From the NCBI RefSeq assembly GCF_032362555.1, contig NC_083511.1, positions 6,696,001 through 6,760,000 of the forward strand: a DNA stretch of 64,000 nucleotides. The letters run 5' to 3'. The stretch is from Amyelois transitella (taxonomy: Eukaryota > Arthropoda > Insecta > Lepidoptera > Pyralidae). The translations under genes and the position numbers were made by a program. Each line of letters starts with the position of its first letter. Within the stretch, counting starts at the first letter, position 1. Shown one piece after another: positions 46,355 through 57,130 of this stretch. The notes below the pieces were generated by a model, which did no database searches, was not told the DNA's origin, and worked only from the letters and a program-made list of their open reading frames with translations.

Positions 46355-49300
46355 CTGGTGGATAAAAAGATATGTTAAAAACCTTATCGGTACTTTTTGT
46401 ATTATAAGATAATTTGAATGTTTTTTAAAATTATGCAGGCATTATGCTATGAGTGCGAGGTGCATAAGTGAGAAATTAGTAGCTTTGTTTTTAAAATAAA
46501 AAATAAAACTTTGGAACCTAAATTATTTATTAAATACTGTTCGATCACTGATTTTGAAATAAGTGATAGTAGTAATATTTCTTTACGTATTTAATGCTTG
46601 TTGGTCAAAGGAAGAAAATTTCAGGCTTTCCACAAATATGAACAAGATATGAGTAACTATTTTTCATAGTCCTTTTGATAACATTTTAATTAGGGTTGAT
46701 TTGAAGCCCCGAACTAAACCAGGAATGATAAGATTTAATTAATACTTTAGATTTTAAGATCGTACAGTGCAGATATATACTATGCGCATCGCATTTTTAT
46801 AGCGCAAATTGTAACAACAATAAAATATCGAAATTCCAATACGTCTAACTAAATGTGAAATACCCAAAAACATAGGATCCAAAGTTATACTAAGTGTGAA
46901 ATGAAAAAGTGCGCGTGCATACTTCATGTGCGAGAATCCAGCCGTTGTGTGCCATCTTATGCCTTGCGTATTCCACGTGGATTGCCCCCTCGGAGCTGAG
47001 GAGCAGCGCGCCCTGCAGCCTTGCCATGGCGGCGCCGGCGTCGGCCGGACTAGCGAAGTCCACGAAGGCCACCGGCCCGGTGCTGCCGGCGTTGCCCCCC
47101 GACAGCAGGCGGAGCCGGGTGAAACCCGGGCAGCTATATGTATCATCATAGAGTTTGTGCCCGCTATCGTACCCCCCAGTTTTGACATTGTGTATTTGGC
47201 GTAATTTACTTAAAATAATTAACTCTGTATATCAAAGCCGTACGAGTTAATGTTATGGTAATTTTAATGTTTAATAAACAATTTGAATTGTACAACCTAG
47301 ATTAGATAGAATAGCTTCCTCCTAACGTGTCAGTTGTGTCCTCACCTCTCTGGAGAGGAGCCCGCAGTGCGCTTCTGATCACGATCCTAGATTGGGTAAG
47401 CCAGGTTTTTACACGAAACGATTCTCCTCTGACCTCCTCGACCTTTACAGGAGAACCTTACCCATAATGGATCATTGGAGATATAATGTTCTATCTTATC
47501 TAAGTCACACATGTCTGTATAAAACGTGTATTATTTAAATGCTTATGAACAAAAAATAATGAGTGCAACATTGAGAACAAACGTTTGATAGTGTACATTA
47601 ATGATATGTTTGTACTGTTAGAGTGCTGATATCATACGATACGACTAATTGTGATAAGTGTAGACATTTCATGTTACCGAAGCGTTAGCGCTGTTTGCGA
47701 GAAAAATGTTTTTCATTCGTAGCAAAATTCTATTTCCAAATAATACAGCGCCATAGAAATCGGGATAATATTAGACGATAGAAATGTCATATAGAACTTG
47801 AAATTAAAGGGATTATGGGTTTTCGTTTTGCGACGCACTGAACTTTCTGCGAAGCTGTAAAGCTGCCAATACAACTCGTAATTAAGTGTAATATGAAAAC
47901 CTCATGATAACCATCGGTTGCAACGACACATTCCCCAGTACTTCCACTTCTATAGTCTTATAATAATTCGATTTCTATGTACATCGCTAATGTTTTTTCG
48001 TTCGGTATAACGAAATGGCATACAGTTGTCATGCCGGGCGGTACAAGTGCAGGCTTCAGTTCCCACACTAACATTTCATACGGCAAATTGCTTTGCAAAA
48101 TGGTTTGTGTGAGACGTGATATAATTGAAAAATAAATTAACCCAACAACGTTCAGGTGTACAGTGATTCGGTGCGACATGCACTGCGGAGAACAGACAAT
48201 CAATATTACTCATATAAGTAGTTGTTATGATCAATCTTATAATGCTTGTTGTAATCACGTTTGTTTCTTAGTACGTAGTGCGTTATCATGCACATTAAAT
48301 TAACGCTCAATTCGGAAGAATTATGACTCTTCAACATAGTTTGAATGTAGGTATCACGAACGTTCTGTTTAAGCAAATTTTAAAACTTCATGTCTCACTA
48401 ATTATTGAGCGTCAGTTTTTAAATTTAGTATACTTTTGGCTGGAAATTAATTTATCTCAATATAACCAAACTTTATAAGTTGGGAATCCGATACGTCAAT
48501 GCTTTTATTGAAATAAATAACCTCCAGCCAATTATCATTACAAATGAAATACAAGACAAAAAACTAATATACCTGCTGAAAATTTCCTTTAGTTCGTGTT
48601 CGGATACGAATTGTCCAAGATTAGCGACGAACAGAGTGGAGCAAGGCGGGGCAGGGTGCGCGGGGTGCGCGGGTGGCGCCGGCGCATGGCCCGGGACGGC
48701 CGCGCCCGGGGAGCCTAGTGCGGGCGCCGGGAGCACGCAAGCGCCCAGCGTCAGGGGAGTCTGCAAGTACTCCTATAAGTCCATATTACGTTGAGGTTGA
48801 GCCTAGGCATGTATGGCAGTAATTTATGTAAGATAAAAAATATTTATAATAAATTGCAGCGAGGCAAGCAGTGATGATAGCGAAGTTACTTTCAAAATAC
48901 TTAAGATATTTTAAACCTACAATTAACTTTAATATGTTCTTTAATATAATAATTCACAACAGCATTGTAGCCCAATTGTGACCTCCCTTGGGAACACTAT
49001 TGGATCCGCGTCCGGCTAAGATCACGATTCACTACGTGGAAAAGCCAGTTGGAGTGATTATCTGATTTCTGTAATGTGGCCCTGTTTCTCTGGTATATAA
49101 TAATCTCAAGCTTCTTAAATGTTGATGATCATGCTTTTTGGAATAATTATAGAGACGCTTTTATTCATTTTGTGTAGGAATGTAGATCAACTTACGTGGT
49201 GTGGCCTATCGGCGGCAGCTAGTCAGAGGTAGGATCGAACAGGAGCCATCTGCGGGTGGATGGCTGGATGCACCAGTCCGTGCGATAGCGCTGGCAGCTC

Positions 49301-52300
49301 GCCACCATACGCTAGTGGGTGGTGCCACAACTCAGCGCCTCCGCCAGGGAAGAACGGACTCGTCAAGTCTGTACATATGACTAAATATCATCGACAGTCC
49401 TACAAACTTCCAATCACAAGCAAAGGCAATATAGCTGTTCAATCTATTTCGTGGAATTAGAATACTAAGAAAATCAATATTTACATCTTCTTTACAGACG
49501 TTTTCACTTAGACTTAGGATGTCTCACATCCTATAAAAAATTTAATATACTACATGAAAACATATGTAAAGTTGTCAATAGTGTTAAAGAACCCGACAGA
49601 TCAATCGACAATAGCTTCGCGGAGCTAGGCCTTGCGGTGGTACGTGTAAGCGATCACAGATACTTGCCCTCTGCGTTTGCTCGACCCTGTATCTCTCTCG
49701 TTGATAGTAGAAAGTATGACAGTAAACTTGTTAACATCGTTATCTAACCCACACGACAGCGGCAGCTGTTCAATGTGTAATTTATTTATCTAAATTTAGA
49801 CCTAGAAGAAACATACCGAAAAGCCTTGACAACAAATGTGACAATCTAAAATGGCTACGCACTTCAGCTTTAGGGCTAAACCTTGCGCTGTGCGATACTA
49901 AGTCACTGACGTATTTGAACATCAAGCCTACTACAATAGATATGTTGTCAGTTTCTACCTTACTTGTTTATCGACAGCTTCGGGGGAGTTTCGCTGTCGT
50001 GTGGATGATTTTAAAGGATGGTTGAGCGAGAAGGTCGTGTGATTAGTGTTGAGAAGGAGGAGTGTGGGGCATCGAGCTCGCGCCGGGCGGTGTGTGCGTT
50101 CGGCGGTACTTACGTCCAGTGAGTGGGTGCATCAATGCAGGGTGTGCGGCTGGCGCGGCTGTGGCAACTGCCGGCTTCGGCTTGCTGACCTTCGTGTTGC
50201 TTTTAGCGAACTCCAACCGAATCGTTTGCGGCATGTCGGGGTCGAATCGGACGCCCTGCTGTGAACAGCCGCGAGCGGTGCGGCGCTCCGATATAATGAC
50301 GATGGAAGGGTCTATCGTGTGCTCCCAGCATTACGTGTAGCCACTGGGGCAGTGACGCGTGTTGGGAGGGCAACGGGATGAGGATACTGCATTTGGTAAT
50401 TATTGATAGAATCGACTGGCCATTTGCAGTATCCCCAGGAATTTATTACAAAAGGTCTGGACATAGAGTAACCGTTTCAGAACTGTATACTTTGGAAAAC
50501 GCGATTTCAAATACTTATTTAATATTTTTGGCCTGGTGTTTGGATAAATGTTAAGACCGCGCCCGCGCCTGCTAAGGTGTCGGAACACAGTGCTCGGGAT
50601 GTGACATCAAAACCTGTCAAACAGTGACATGCATTTGCGTATTTACACCGTATGTAGCCGATAACGATCAAATATCAAACGGCTATGTCTTCTGTTGATG
50701 ACCCCTGTGGTCTATTCGATATGTGCATAGGTTTAGCATAACTTACGATGCGGTTACTCGAGTCAGGAAAATGTTATTCCAAGTCTACAATGAGAATATT
50801 AACTATAGTGCTCATTGGCTGTGTAGAGGCATGTGATGAGAAGAGGTTTAGTAACACCGTGCGTTTTACATGTTTTAGTATTTACAGTAGCGTTGTAAGT
50901 TTATATGTTTCGGTATCTCGGTCTAATAAGAGATACTTTTGTATCGAGTAGTGATACCATGTCGTGTCAAGCCATTCGTATTAATTAGGCAATATTTTGT
51001 GTAGGTGATTTTATTACCCTTACGTGTTCTTGAGTTGAAGTATGTTTTGTTCATTTTATTTAATAAAATAACTCTGCTCGTCTACACCTATTCCAATGCT
51101 TTATTAGTCGAGATTTTTTCAGCTTAAATCAAACTAAATTAACTTTCGGCACAAATTCAACGAATAGTTAAGTCGTATTATTAAATTTTGACAAAAAAAT
51201 TAGGTAATACCAACCTGAAGATCCTGTTTAGCTGCCTCTGCCCCCGCTCGAGTATGGAATGTGACAAACCCGACAGGCTGAAAGTATTTTTTATTATTAG
51301 AAAAAGCTAACATATGTAGGTATTCTTTATGTTCCTGAAAAGAATTAAAAATGTCTTAACTTACCGATGCTGTTTTTCCGTTCTTACTGGTAACCTTTAG
51401 GAGGGAGCCCTCGTAACCCTGTACAAACAAATTACAGTAATTACTACTTGTTGCGAAAACCATTTGCTTTCACAGTCGGTTTACCTAACAAACTTTTTAA
51501 TATAAGACTTGGGTATGCCTTCTAATGGGCACAGCATTATCAAATTACCCGAATTTACGGTATCATCATGTCACAGCGGTATTCTATTCAGAACGATCGG
51601 TTTAACTACCAAAAAAAATGGTACTACTCGGTGCTCGGTACCAAAGAAAACACGCGATACACTAAAACTAACCCCTTGTATTAACTTCAGCCACCTTTAT
51701 GTCGGCGGTGCCATCCGTACCAGCCTAGGATCGAGTGTAATTCCCCTTATCGGTAGACAGAATCGATTCAATCCGAATATTACGAATCGGAGCATGACAT
51801 TTGATATTTACGACGGGGTAATCCGAGGCGGGATCTTCTCGTCGCGTGACGGAAGCGATGGTGTTTTACGTTTTATTTTCTCCTGAGCAAATATTTGTAC
51901 GTTTTAAGACGCGGAATTTCACTAGACTTTACATATGTTGCAGCTATTTGTTTGTTATTACGCATTTAATAAAAGTAAATCATATATTTTATTTATTAGT
52001 AAAAAAATTGTCTTTATTCTGGGCTTGTCGTTGACCGAAACTCCCTTCGTTTTAGTTGAGAAGGGTCGATTTGTAAAACTTGCTTAATCATCACGCAACT
52101 ATAAGATAAAAGAACTAGCTATTTTTATGTTTTTGCTTGAGATAAGTGACTAAATTGCTTTGTCTTGCCTTGGAAGGACTTACGTAGATTTTATGGCAAT
52201 AGGATAAAAAGTAAATACAATGCAATTTTGTATGTACTAATGAAAAATGCTTTAAAGAAGCAGAACCTTTATCTGGATTATTAATTTAATTGACCAATGT

Positions 52301-52383
52301 TTCACCTCATATGCTCGAAACAGAAGATATAGTTCGCGAGGTTTTGCATCCATCGGCAGTCCACTCACGAACAAAGTCCGGAC
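46319..52383 (-). CDS. cpo: couch potato (cpo), RRM RNA-binding protein, 5' end missing; readthrough-extended two-RRM form
   Basis: A nuclear RNA-binding protein of the CPO/RBPMS/MEC-8 family, known in flies for neural development and diapause traits. Exons on minus, 5' to 3': 52383-52306, 51418-51365, 51277-51215, 50255-50114, 49368-49196, 48760-48573, 47133-46923, 46354-46319. RRM1 has RNP2 LFVSGL and RNP1 VGFVTF, followed by the hallmark [20 protein letters not shown] and [19 protein letters not shown]. The short form ends RSYL-UGA in the fifth exon. Reading through that UGA gives LAAADRPHH, joins exon 6 in phase 0, and adds a Pro/Ala-rich linker and RRM2 (RNP2 LFVANL, RNP1 VAFVDF), about 154 residues in all. 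Every intron is GT-AG and every phase agrees. C. elegans MEC-8 also has two RRMs. Upstream exons encoding the N terminus were not found. Confidence 0.93.
46923..47133 (-). CDS. cpo: cpo exon F2: rest of RRM2
   Basis: Completes a Ser, then [40 protein letters not shown] and [17 protein letters not shown]1 is VAFVDF. Acceptor ATACATATAG; the only in-frame donor before the stop is GAA|GTATGC at 46,923/46,922, a moderate site, adding HNGWILAHE. Confidence 0.92.
47328..47470 (+). repeat. TCCTCACCACTCTGG-family copy in a cpo intron
   Basis: GTGTCCTCACCTCTCTGGAG, AGGAGCCCGCAGTGC, TAGATTGGGTAAGCCAGG and TTTTTACACG, in the family order; antisense to cpo, between exons F1 and F2. Confidence 0.6.
47471..48572. 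other. cpo intron, rest
   Basis: Intron between F2 and F1; AT-rich, nothing else recognised. Confidence 0.6.
48573..48760 (-). CDS. cpo: cpo exon F1: Pro/Ala linker and start of RRM2
   Basis: 62 codons plus two bases: [20 protein letters not shown], a Pro/Ala/His linker, then [20 protein letters not shown] and IFS. RNP2 is LFVANL. Acceptor GTACTTGCAG, donor AGCAG|GTATAT, entry phase 0. GC-rich, with the coding third-position bias of a real exon. Confidence 0.95.
48761..49195. other. cpo intron between exon E and F1
   Basis: 435 nt, AT-rich, no gene. If unspliced, transcripts would simply encode the short RSYL form. Confidence 0.6.
49196..49368 (-). CDS. cpo: cpo exon E: conserved C-terminal tail, stop, and readthrough segment
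   Basis: Completes a split His codon, then reads [40 protein letters not shown] and APVRSYL, UGA (49,223-49,225), then LAAADRPHH up to the donor CAC|GTAAGT (49,196/49,195), phase 0. The tail before the stop matches the known fly CPO ending closely. The stretch after the stop is in frame with exon F's partner, the next coding exon. Confidence 0.93.
49219..49225 (-). promoter_or_regulatory. cpo: Stop-codon readthrough motif UGA-CUAG
   Basis: The stop and its 3' context on minus are TGACTAG. UGA followed by CUA/CUAG is the best-established strong readthrough context in animals and alphaviruses. The context here is followed by an open, phase-correct exon remainder. Confidence 0.7.
49369..50113. 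other. cpo intron between exons D and E
   Basis: 745 nt with a somewhat higher GC patch near the exon D donor; nothing else recognised. Confidence 0.6.
50114..50255 (-). CDS. cpo: cpo exon D: end of RRM1 and HPLTG region
   Basis: 47 codons plus one base: [20 protein letters not shown], then [20 protein letters not shown] and LMHPLTG. The acceptor is a tandem CACAG-CAG; use of the first AG adds one Gln (start at 50,258). Donor GGAC|GTAAGT, phase 1. Confidence 0.95.
50259..51214. other. cpo intron between exons C and D
   Basis: About 960 nt; no repeat or gene seen. Confidence 0.6.
51215..51277 (-). CDS. cpo: cpo exon C: RRM1 with RNP1
   Basis: 21 codons, [20 protein letters not shown] then Q. 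RNP1 core is VGFVTF. Acceptor ATACTTTCAG, donor CAG|GTTGGT; the intron to exon B is only 87 nt. Confidence 0.95.
51365..51418 (-). CDS. cpo: cpo exon B: RRM1
   Basis: 18 codons, [18 protein letters not shown], nearly identical in the family. Acceptor TTTGTACAG, donor TCG|GTAAG, phases 0/0. Confidence 0.95.
51419..52305. other. cpo intron between exons A and B, holding a 125-codon antisense frame
   Basis: A plus-strand open frame runs 51,509-51,886 in a higher-GC block that is unlike the rest of the intron. No domain recognised; not called as a gene. Confidence 0.5.
52306..52383 (-). CDS. cpo: cpo exon A: start of RRM1
   Basis: 26 codons, [20 protein letters not shown] and on to FRAYE. Acceptor CGTTGTTTCAG, donor GAG|GTGAAA, phases 0/0. 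Contains RNP2 (LFVSGL). The family protein continues upstream with acidic residues in an exon not seen here. Confidence 0.95.
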
Positions 52384-52432
52384 CTGAAACAACGAAATCA
52401 AAATATTAATATTGTTATCTTAAATTTCGTTA

Positions 52433-52722
52433 GTGCCGTGTGGTTCCCGGCAGTGCCGTGTGGTTCCCGGCACCAAAAAAAAAAAAAAAAGAATAGGACC
52501 ACTCCATCTCGTTCCCATGGATGTCGTAAAAGGCGACTAAGGGATAGGCTTATAAACTTGGGATTCTTCTTCTAGGCGATGGGCTAGCAACCCGTCACTA
52601 TTTGAATCTCAATTCTATCATTAAGCCAAACAGCTGAACGTGGCCTATCAGTCTTTTCAAGACTGTTGGCTCTGTCTACCCCGTAAGGGATAAAGACGTG
52701 ATCATATGTATGTATGTATGTA
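52433..52722 (+). repeat. Complete GTGCCGTGTGG-family element with duplicated head
   Basis: The 20-nt head GTGCCGTGTGGTTCCCGGCA occurs twice in tandem (52,433-52,452 and 52,453-52,472), then an A-run of about 16, AATAGGACCACTCCATCTCG, GGATGTCGTAAAAGGCGACT, GGCGATGGGCTAGCAACCCG, and the tail TAAAGACGTGATCATATGTA with TATG repeats. It is antisense to cpo, 50 nt upstream of exon A's acceptor. Confidence 0.85.
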
Positions 52723-52994
52723 TGTTATCTTAAATCTCCACAATGATTGTATTGAAATAAAATGTTGCGGTATATTTGAAATTCCTTCACACTCATTCAT
52801 TTGAGATTAGCCATTAACTGATATTTCTTAAGGGGCCATTTTCTCGCCTCAAACAAAGACACCGACGTTTTTCACAAGTCCACAAAAGAGGCATAGAAAT
52901 CTTTCAATGCCCCTCTTCCCGATTCTTTCACGAGCTTTGTAAACTGTGCAGCACATTAATTCGGCGGGTCCATTTAATGAAATAAAACAGCTCG

Positions 52995-53095
52995 TAATGG
53001 CGGCGCGATTTGGCGCGTGCGGGAAATGGAGATTAATTGCTGGCAACACCGGCCACCGCCGATGCTGGCGCCATCTTGTTGCGCATTTATTTATG
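52995..53095. promoter_or_regulatory. CpG-rich node with paired E2F sites and YY1-type motifs
   Basis: TTTGGCGC (53,009-53,016) and GCGGGAAA (53,019-53,026, TTTCCCGC on minus) are two consensus E2F sites in opposite orientations two bases apart. ATGGCGGCG lies just before and AAGATGGCGCC (minus) after. Could be an internal promoter or enhancer in the cpo 5' region. Confidence 0.35.
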
Positions 53096-53129
53096 CGTCT
53101 GAGTTTCACTATTTATAAATACATTTTTT

Positions 53130-54200
53130 GACATTTAATTAAATTTATAGTATGTCAATTTGATGACCTATGAATCCTCTCCCTATTTTACACGTATTAT
53201 TATGTAATCAAAAAATTATAATAATACATATAGTCATTACATATTATGATAAACAAACGTTAAAAACACAGTAATTTTCAAGCACTTTATGATAGAGTGA
53301 CCTTTAAAACAGATGTACACCCAGATTGGAGAAGCAGTAAGGGTTCCCTCGTTTATATTTTATAGCGCCGCGTGTCCCACTGGCAGAATGTTGGCTATTT
53401 TCCGGTCGAGCACATAGGAATTCCTCGATACGTATTCGATAGTTTTTACGGCATCAATTTTAAATATTACAAAAATATTTTTGAAAACTAACCAAAAGAA
53501 TATCTACAAAATATTTTCTGAGGTACTTACTTCTACAATTATTTCCCAGTATCAATATTTAAAATTTTCTTTTTTCGGGGAATAAAAAAAATTCAACCTT
53601 ATTTACTTATTTAAAGATATGGTGCGAGGTTTATGTTAAAAATATTCGAAAGAAATTTTTATTTTTTTGTACCGTGTTTCTGGGAAAAGTGTTCTGTTTC
53701 ACGAACCGAGAATTATTTCGCCTTTTTGTAACAATCGGTATTTATGTAACATTTTGTCAGCGGTCAGTCTCAGAATACAAACGTTCCTTTGTCGTTTTCC
53801 AGTTGAAGGCTCTTCTTTGTTGATGGAAAATATTTTACCCGAATAAGCATCATATATAAAAAATATGAAATCCAACATAACATACGATTCGGTGACGGGG
53901 CCATAAAGTATTTTTGAAGAATAAAAGATAATAATAAAGGTATTTTTTTTATGTACGAGTATTATCATTTCATAATGCCCTAACTAAAGTTACAGGCCGT
54001 ATATGAAATAAAACAATGTCGTACTTTCATAACTCAAATTTTTACCTATTGTGTGTTATAAGCCCCAAATTTAATTTTTTTATTAATTAAATTATTAAAT
54101 TATGTACATAAAGTAAGAAAATATTTATAAATTGAATAACTTAAAACAGGAGTTTTCAAAAGAATTAAAATAATTTGAACTTTGAATACTCTCACACCCA
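53130..54200. other. AT-rich, nothing recognisable
   Basis: Probably cpo intron or upstream DNA; no gene or repeat seen. Confidence 0.5.
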
Positions 54201-54204
54201 AATA

Positions 54205-54345
54205 ATACGTCACGTGATCGCATAACATATTTCATAGGGCGGGCCAGAGTCCGGCCGGCCGAGTGTCCGGTCAGTTTGAAAATACCCCTCCATGTCGACC
54301 ATTTTCCACTCGGTTGGCTCCGAATCCCTTCACCCAACTATTGAG
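54205..54345 (-). promoter_or_regulatory. GC-rich patch with CACGTG E-box and a short minus-strand frame
   Basis: CACGTG is at 54,211-54,216. On minus, GGAAAATGGTCGACATGG opens a 30-codon frame (MVDMEGYFQTDRTLGRPDSG) ending at 54,210. A GGCCGGCCGG block lies within. Possible first exon and promoter, but no donor in good context was found. Confidence 0.2.
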
Positions 54346-55330
54346 TTATGTTTCATACTCGCTCGACGCAAAGCGCTGGGGAATTTCGCGAGTATATGAG
54401 TATTTTTGAGTTAAGATTTCCTTTTTTTTACGTTGACCGTAGATTTGCGTTTGCTTAGATAAAGTTGGGAGACTGTTGAGGACTTTTATATAAAATTGTT
54501 TTAACAATAAGGCAAATTAATTAATTAAAAAAGCGTGAAAATGATTGGTTCCTAAACTCGATTTGTGGCATGCCATGTGTCTATTTTGTAAAGGTAATTT
54601 ATTAACGTCTATATTTGAAAAAATCTATGTTACGATTGAAATACCATGAAGTATTTACCGACAAAAAGCGTTAGTAATAGATGTAAATGTCGTATCTTGG
54701 TCTATTTTTACAGCTTATCTCAATTTTCCGCTTTCGCAACTCCGAAAGCGAAACGAATATTTGAACTGTCTAGGGGGATAACATCTACAGAGCGACGTTA
54801 ATGCGACGAACGTACGAAAAAGAAAATGATTTTATTGTAGGTATCTGGATGATTTCTTTTTATTCAAACAGACAAAAATAGGAATCACATTTTTAACACT
54901 TCAAAAAAGGACAAGGAAAAAGATGGAGATATTGTGATAAAAATAGAGCATAACAAAAAATTGTTTTGATGCTGGGGATAGTTGGCCCCGACATTGTTTA
55001 GCTCAAATAATTCTTTCTATTTTCTCAGATTAACTTGGGCTATAGCAATAGGGAATACTTTTTTTACATATATATTTTTTTTAATTATTCTATGTATGAA
55101 AATCTTTTTCGAATTCTCTCTTTCACTATTCTGTTGCTTATCAATTTTCAGAAGCCTACTTGGGAACAACACATGCTGTGCAGACAAGCATGACTGCACT
55201 GTTGTAAAATGGTGATTGAATAATCAAAGTGGAATTACTTACAGCTCATCGAATCAATGGATGCATTAACACTATGTATAAATATGTATGGGCTGGGCTA
55301 CATAAATATTGTTCAATTATATTTCAGACA
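54346..55330. other. AT-rich, nothing recognisable
   Basis: No gene. Short hydrophobic open frames here follow from T-rich composition. Confidence 0.5.
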
Positions 55331-55334
55331 AGAG

Positions 55335-55460
55335 AGTGCCAGCGGCACCGCTCGCGTAAAACGAAAAGTACCGTTATTTCCCGCGGGAATTTACAAAAAT
55401 CCTTTTTTCACGGATTTCTCCTTGTTACCTTCCTGCCATTTTCAATTTCATCTTTAGTGG
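55335..55460 (+). repeat. CCGCGGGAATTTC-family fragment
   Basis: AGTGCCAGCGGCACCGCTCG, CGTAAAACGAAAAG, then TTTCCCGCGGGAATTTACAA. Confidence 0.6.
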
Positions 55461-56139
55461 CTCAGTATAATAGTTTTTGAGATTTCGTGATTATTGAGTG
55501 AATGAAGTGAGTGTTTTATACATATATTTTGATAATAAGATTCTTATTTGCAGGAAATATTATACCTCTTAGTGTGGAAAATAAGTAGGTATGCAAGGAT
55601 TTAAATTGTCTATGGCTCATTAATATCTTGATTGCCTATTGCAATTAGTTTTGATTGTCATTGTAACAAGTAGGTCATACTTCAAAGAAAAAAAAGGAAT
55701 TCTTTTAAGTAGGATAAGGTCTTGCCTATAAGTCTGTAAGTGGTGAAAAGTCAGCAAATTGAAGAAAAGGACCTTGATGGAACAAGAATAAATATTAATA
55801 TTATAATGTTTCGGGCCACACAAGTATCTAATATTTCTAACAGCAGACTAGTCTATTCAATCGGATGACAATCCAATAGATGGGGGAAAGCATTTGAAAT
55901 CACATCGAGTGGACATCGAGAGCGGCGGCCTGTTTCAACGACGCAATTAATTTCATCACCCATTTCATTAATTTGATTCCATGAGTGTTAGCCCAGCAAC
56001 AAGATTGATAGGAACTCGAGATAGGAACTCTTTAAATATAATAAAACTCGATGTGATTCAACTCAAGCAACAACTATTAAAACGAAAGGGTACAAAACAA
56101 GAATCGAAAAAATATTCCAAATTAGTTTTACTCTTGTCT

Positions 56140-56410
56140 TCATAATGGGATGTTCGCCCCGAATTTAGACCTTGTGAACACTTAAGAATTTACAAATTTG
56201 TGAATACTCGTATTTCAAAAATTATTTAACCTATTTTGATGCCCCATGATCTTAGTCGGTGGTTGAATCAGTAAGGGGCCGGTTAAAATGCGTGCTGCGC
56301 AGAAAGGTAGAGGTTCCCGTCTCGGCCATGTACCAATGACTATATTCGAAGTTATCTAACTACGTGGTGAGGATGCAATCGGGCCGGATGCAATTGACTG
56401 GTCCTACGTT
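56140..56410 (+). repeat. Dispersed repeat, second copy of the 26.3-kb family
   Basis: CGCCCCGAATTTAGACCTTG, TGAACACTTAAGAATTTAC and TTATTTAACC parallel 26,380-26,450; a tRNA-like or SINE-like stretch (GGTAGAGGTTCCCGTCTCGG) follows. Confidence 0.5.
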
Positions 56411-56799
56411 TGTATTTAAATATCTTTAAGTTTTTTTTTCGCCTGAATTATTGTTCAAAACTACCAGTTTTGATCCGAATAAAACGCTCATTAGAACCTT
56501 GTTCATTTGTCCATAATATATGACATTAAGTATTTAATAAAAAGTAACCGACCATTTTAGAACTTAACTATTCTCTAATTCATATTTTAAAATGTAAAAT
56601 TTTGAACCATCGAATAAGTCCTGTTTCAGCATGATAAATGGTTTAACTAGAAAACAGTGCTAAATCAGCGTGTAGGTACGTTTCAAACAAGAGCTGTATT
56701 TTAGCTCTGGGAAATGAAAACTAATTTTACACCGGTGCACCGTGATCATTATTTTGATTCGGTGATTCATTACTGTATCATGAGATTTAATTCTAATTT

Positions 56800-57130
56800 C
56801 TCTGCTTATTTCCGTTCGCGCGGGAATTTTGGGAAATCTTCTCTTACCCGCCTACCCTAGACTACTATAAAGAAATAATCTACTTGCCTTCATTATACCC
56901 AGCGATTACGTCTGTCCGTTGATATGTCAGTCAATCGGTATCTTCTTTTATATATTGAGACTAGCTGTCCCGGCAAACGTTGTTTTGCCGTTTAAATATT
57001 TTTTAAGTAATTTCTAGTTAAAAAAAATGTATGTTGGCCGATTCTCAGCCTTCTCCAATTCTCAAAAAATTTCATGAAAATCGGTCAAGTACGGGAACAA
57101 ACATTGTGACACGCAAATTTTATATGTAAG
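56800..57130 (+). repeat. Two adjacent non-LTR remnants
   Basis: GTTCGCGCGGGAATTTTGGG with CTTACCCGCCTACCC at 56,812-56,870 belongs to the CCGCGGGAATTTC family. ACTAGCTGTCCCGGCAAACG with TTCATGAAAATCGGTC and ACGCAAATTTTATATG at 56,962-57,127 is a common lepidopteran LINE-tail type. Confidence 0.55.

Noticed and set aside
46909..47204. Plus-strand frames of 80-92 codons over cpo exon F2
   Set aside because: Shadow of the GC-rich RRM2 exon on minus.
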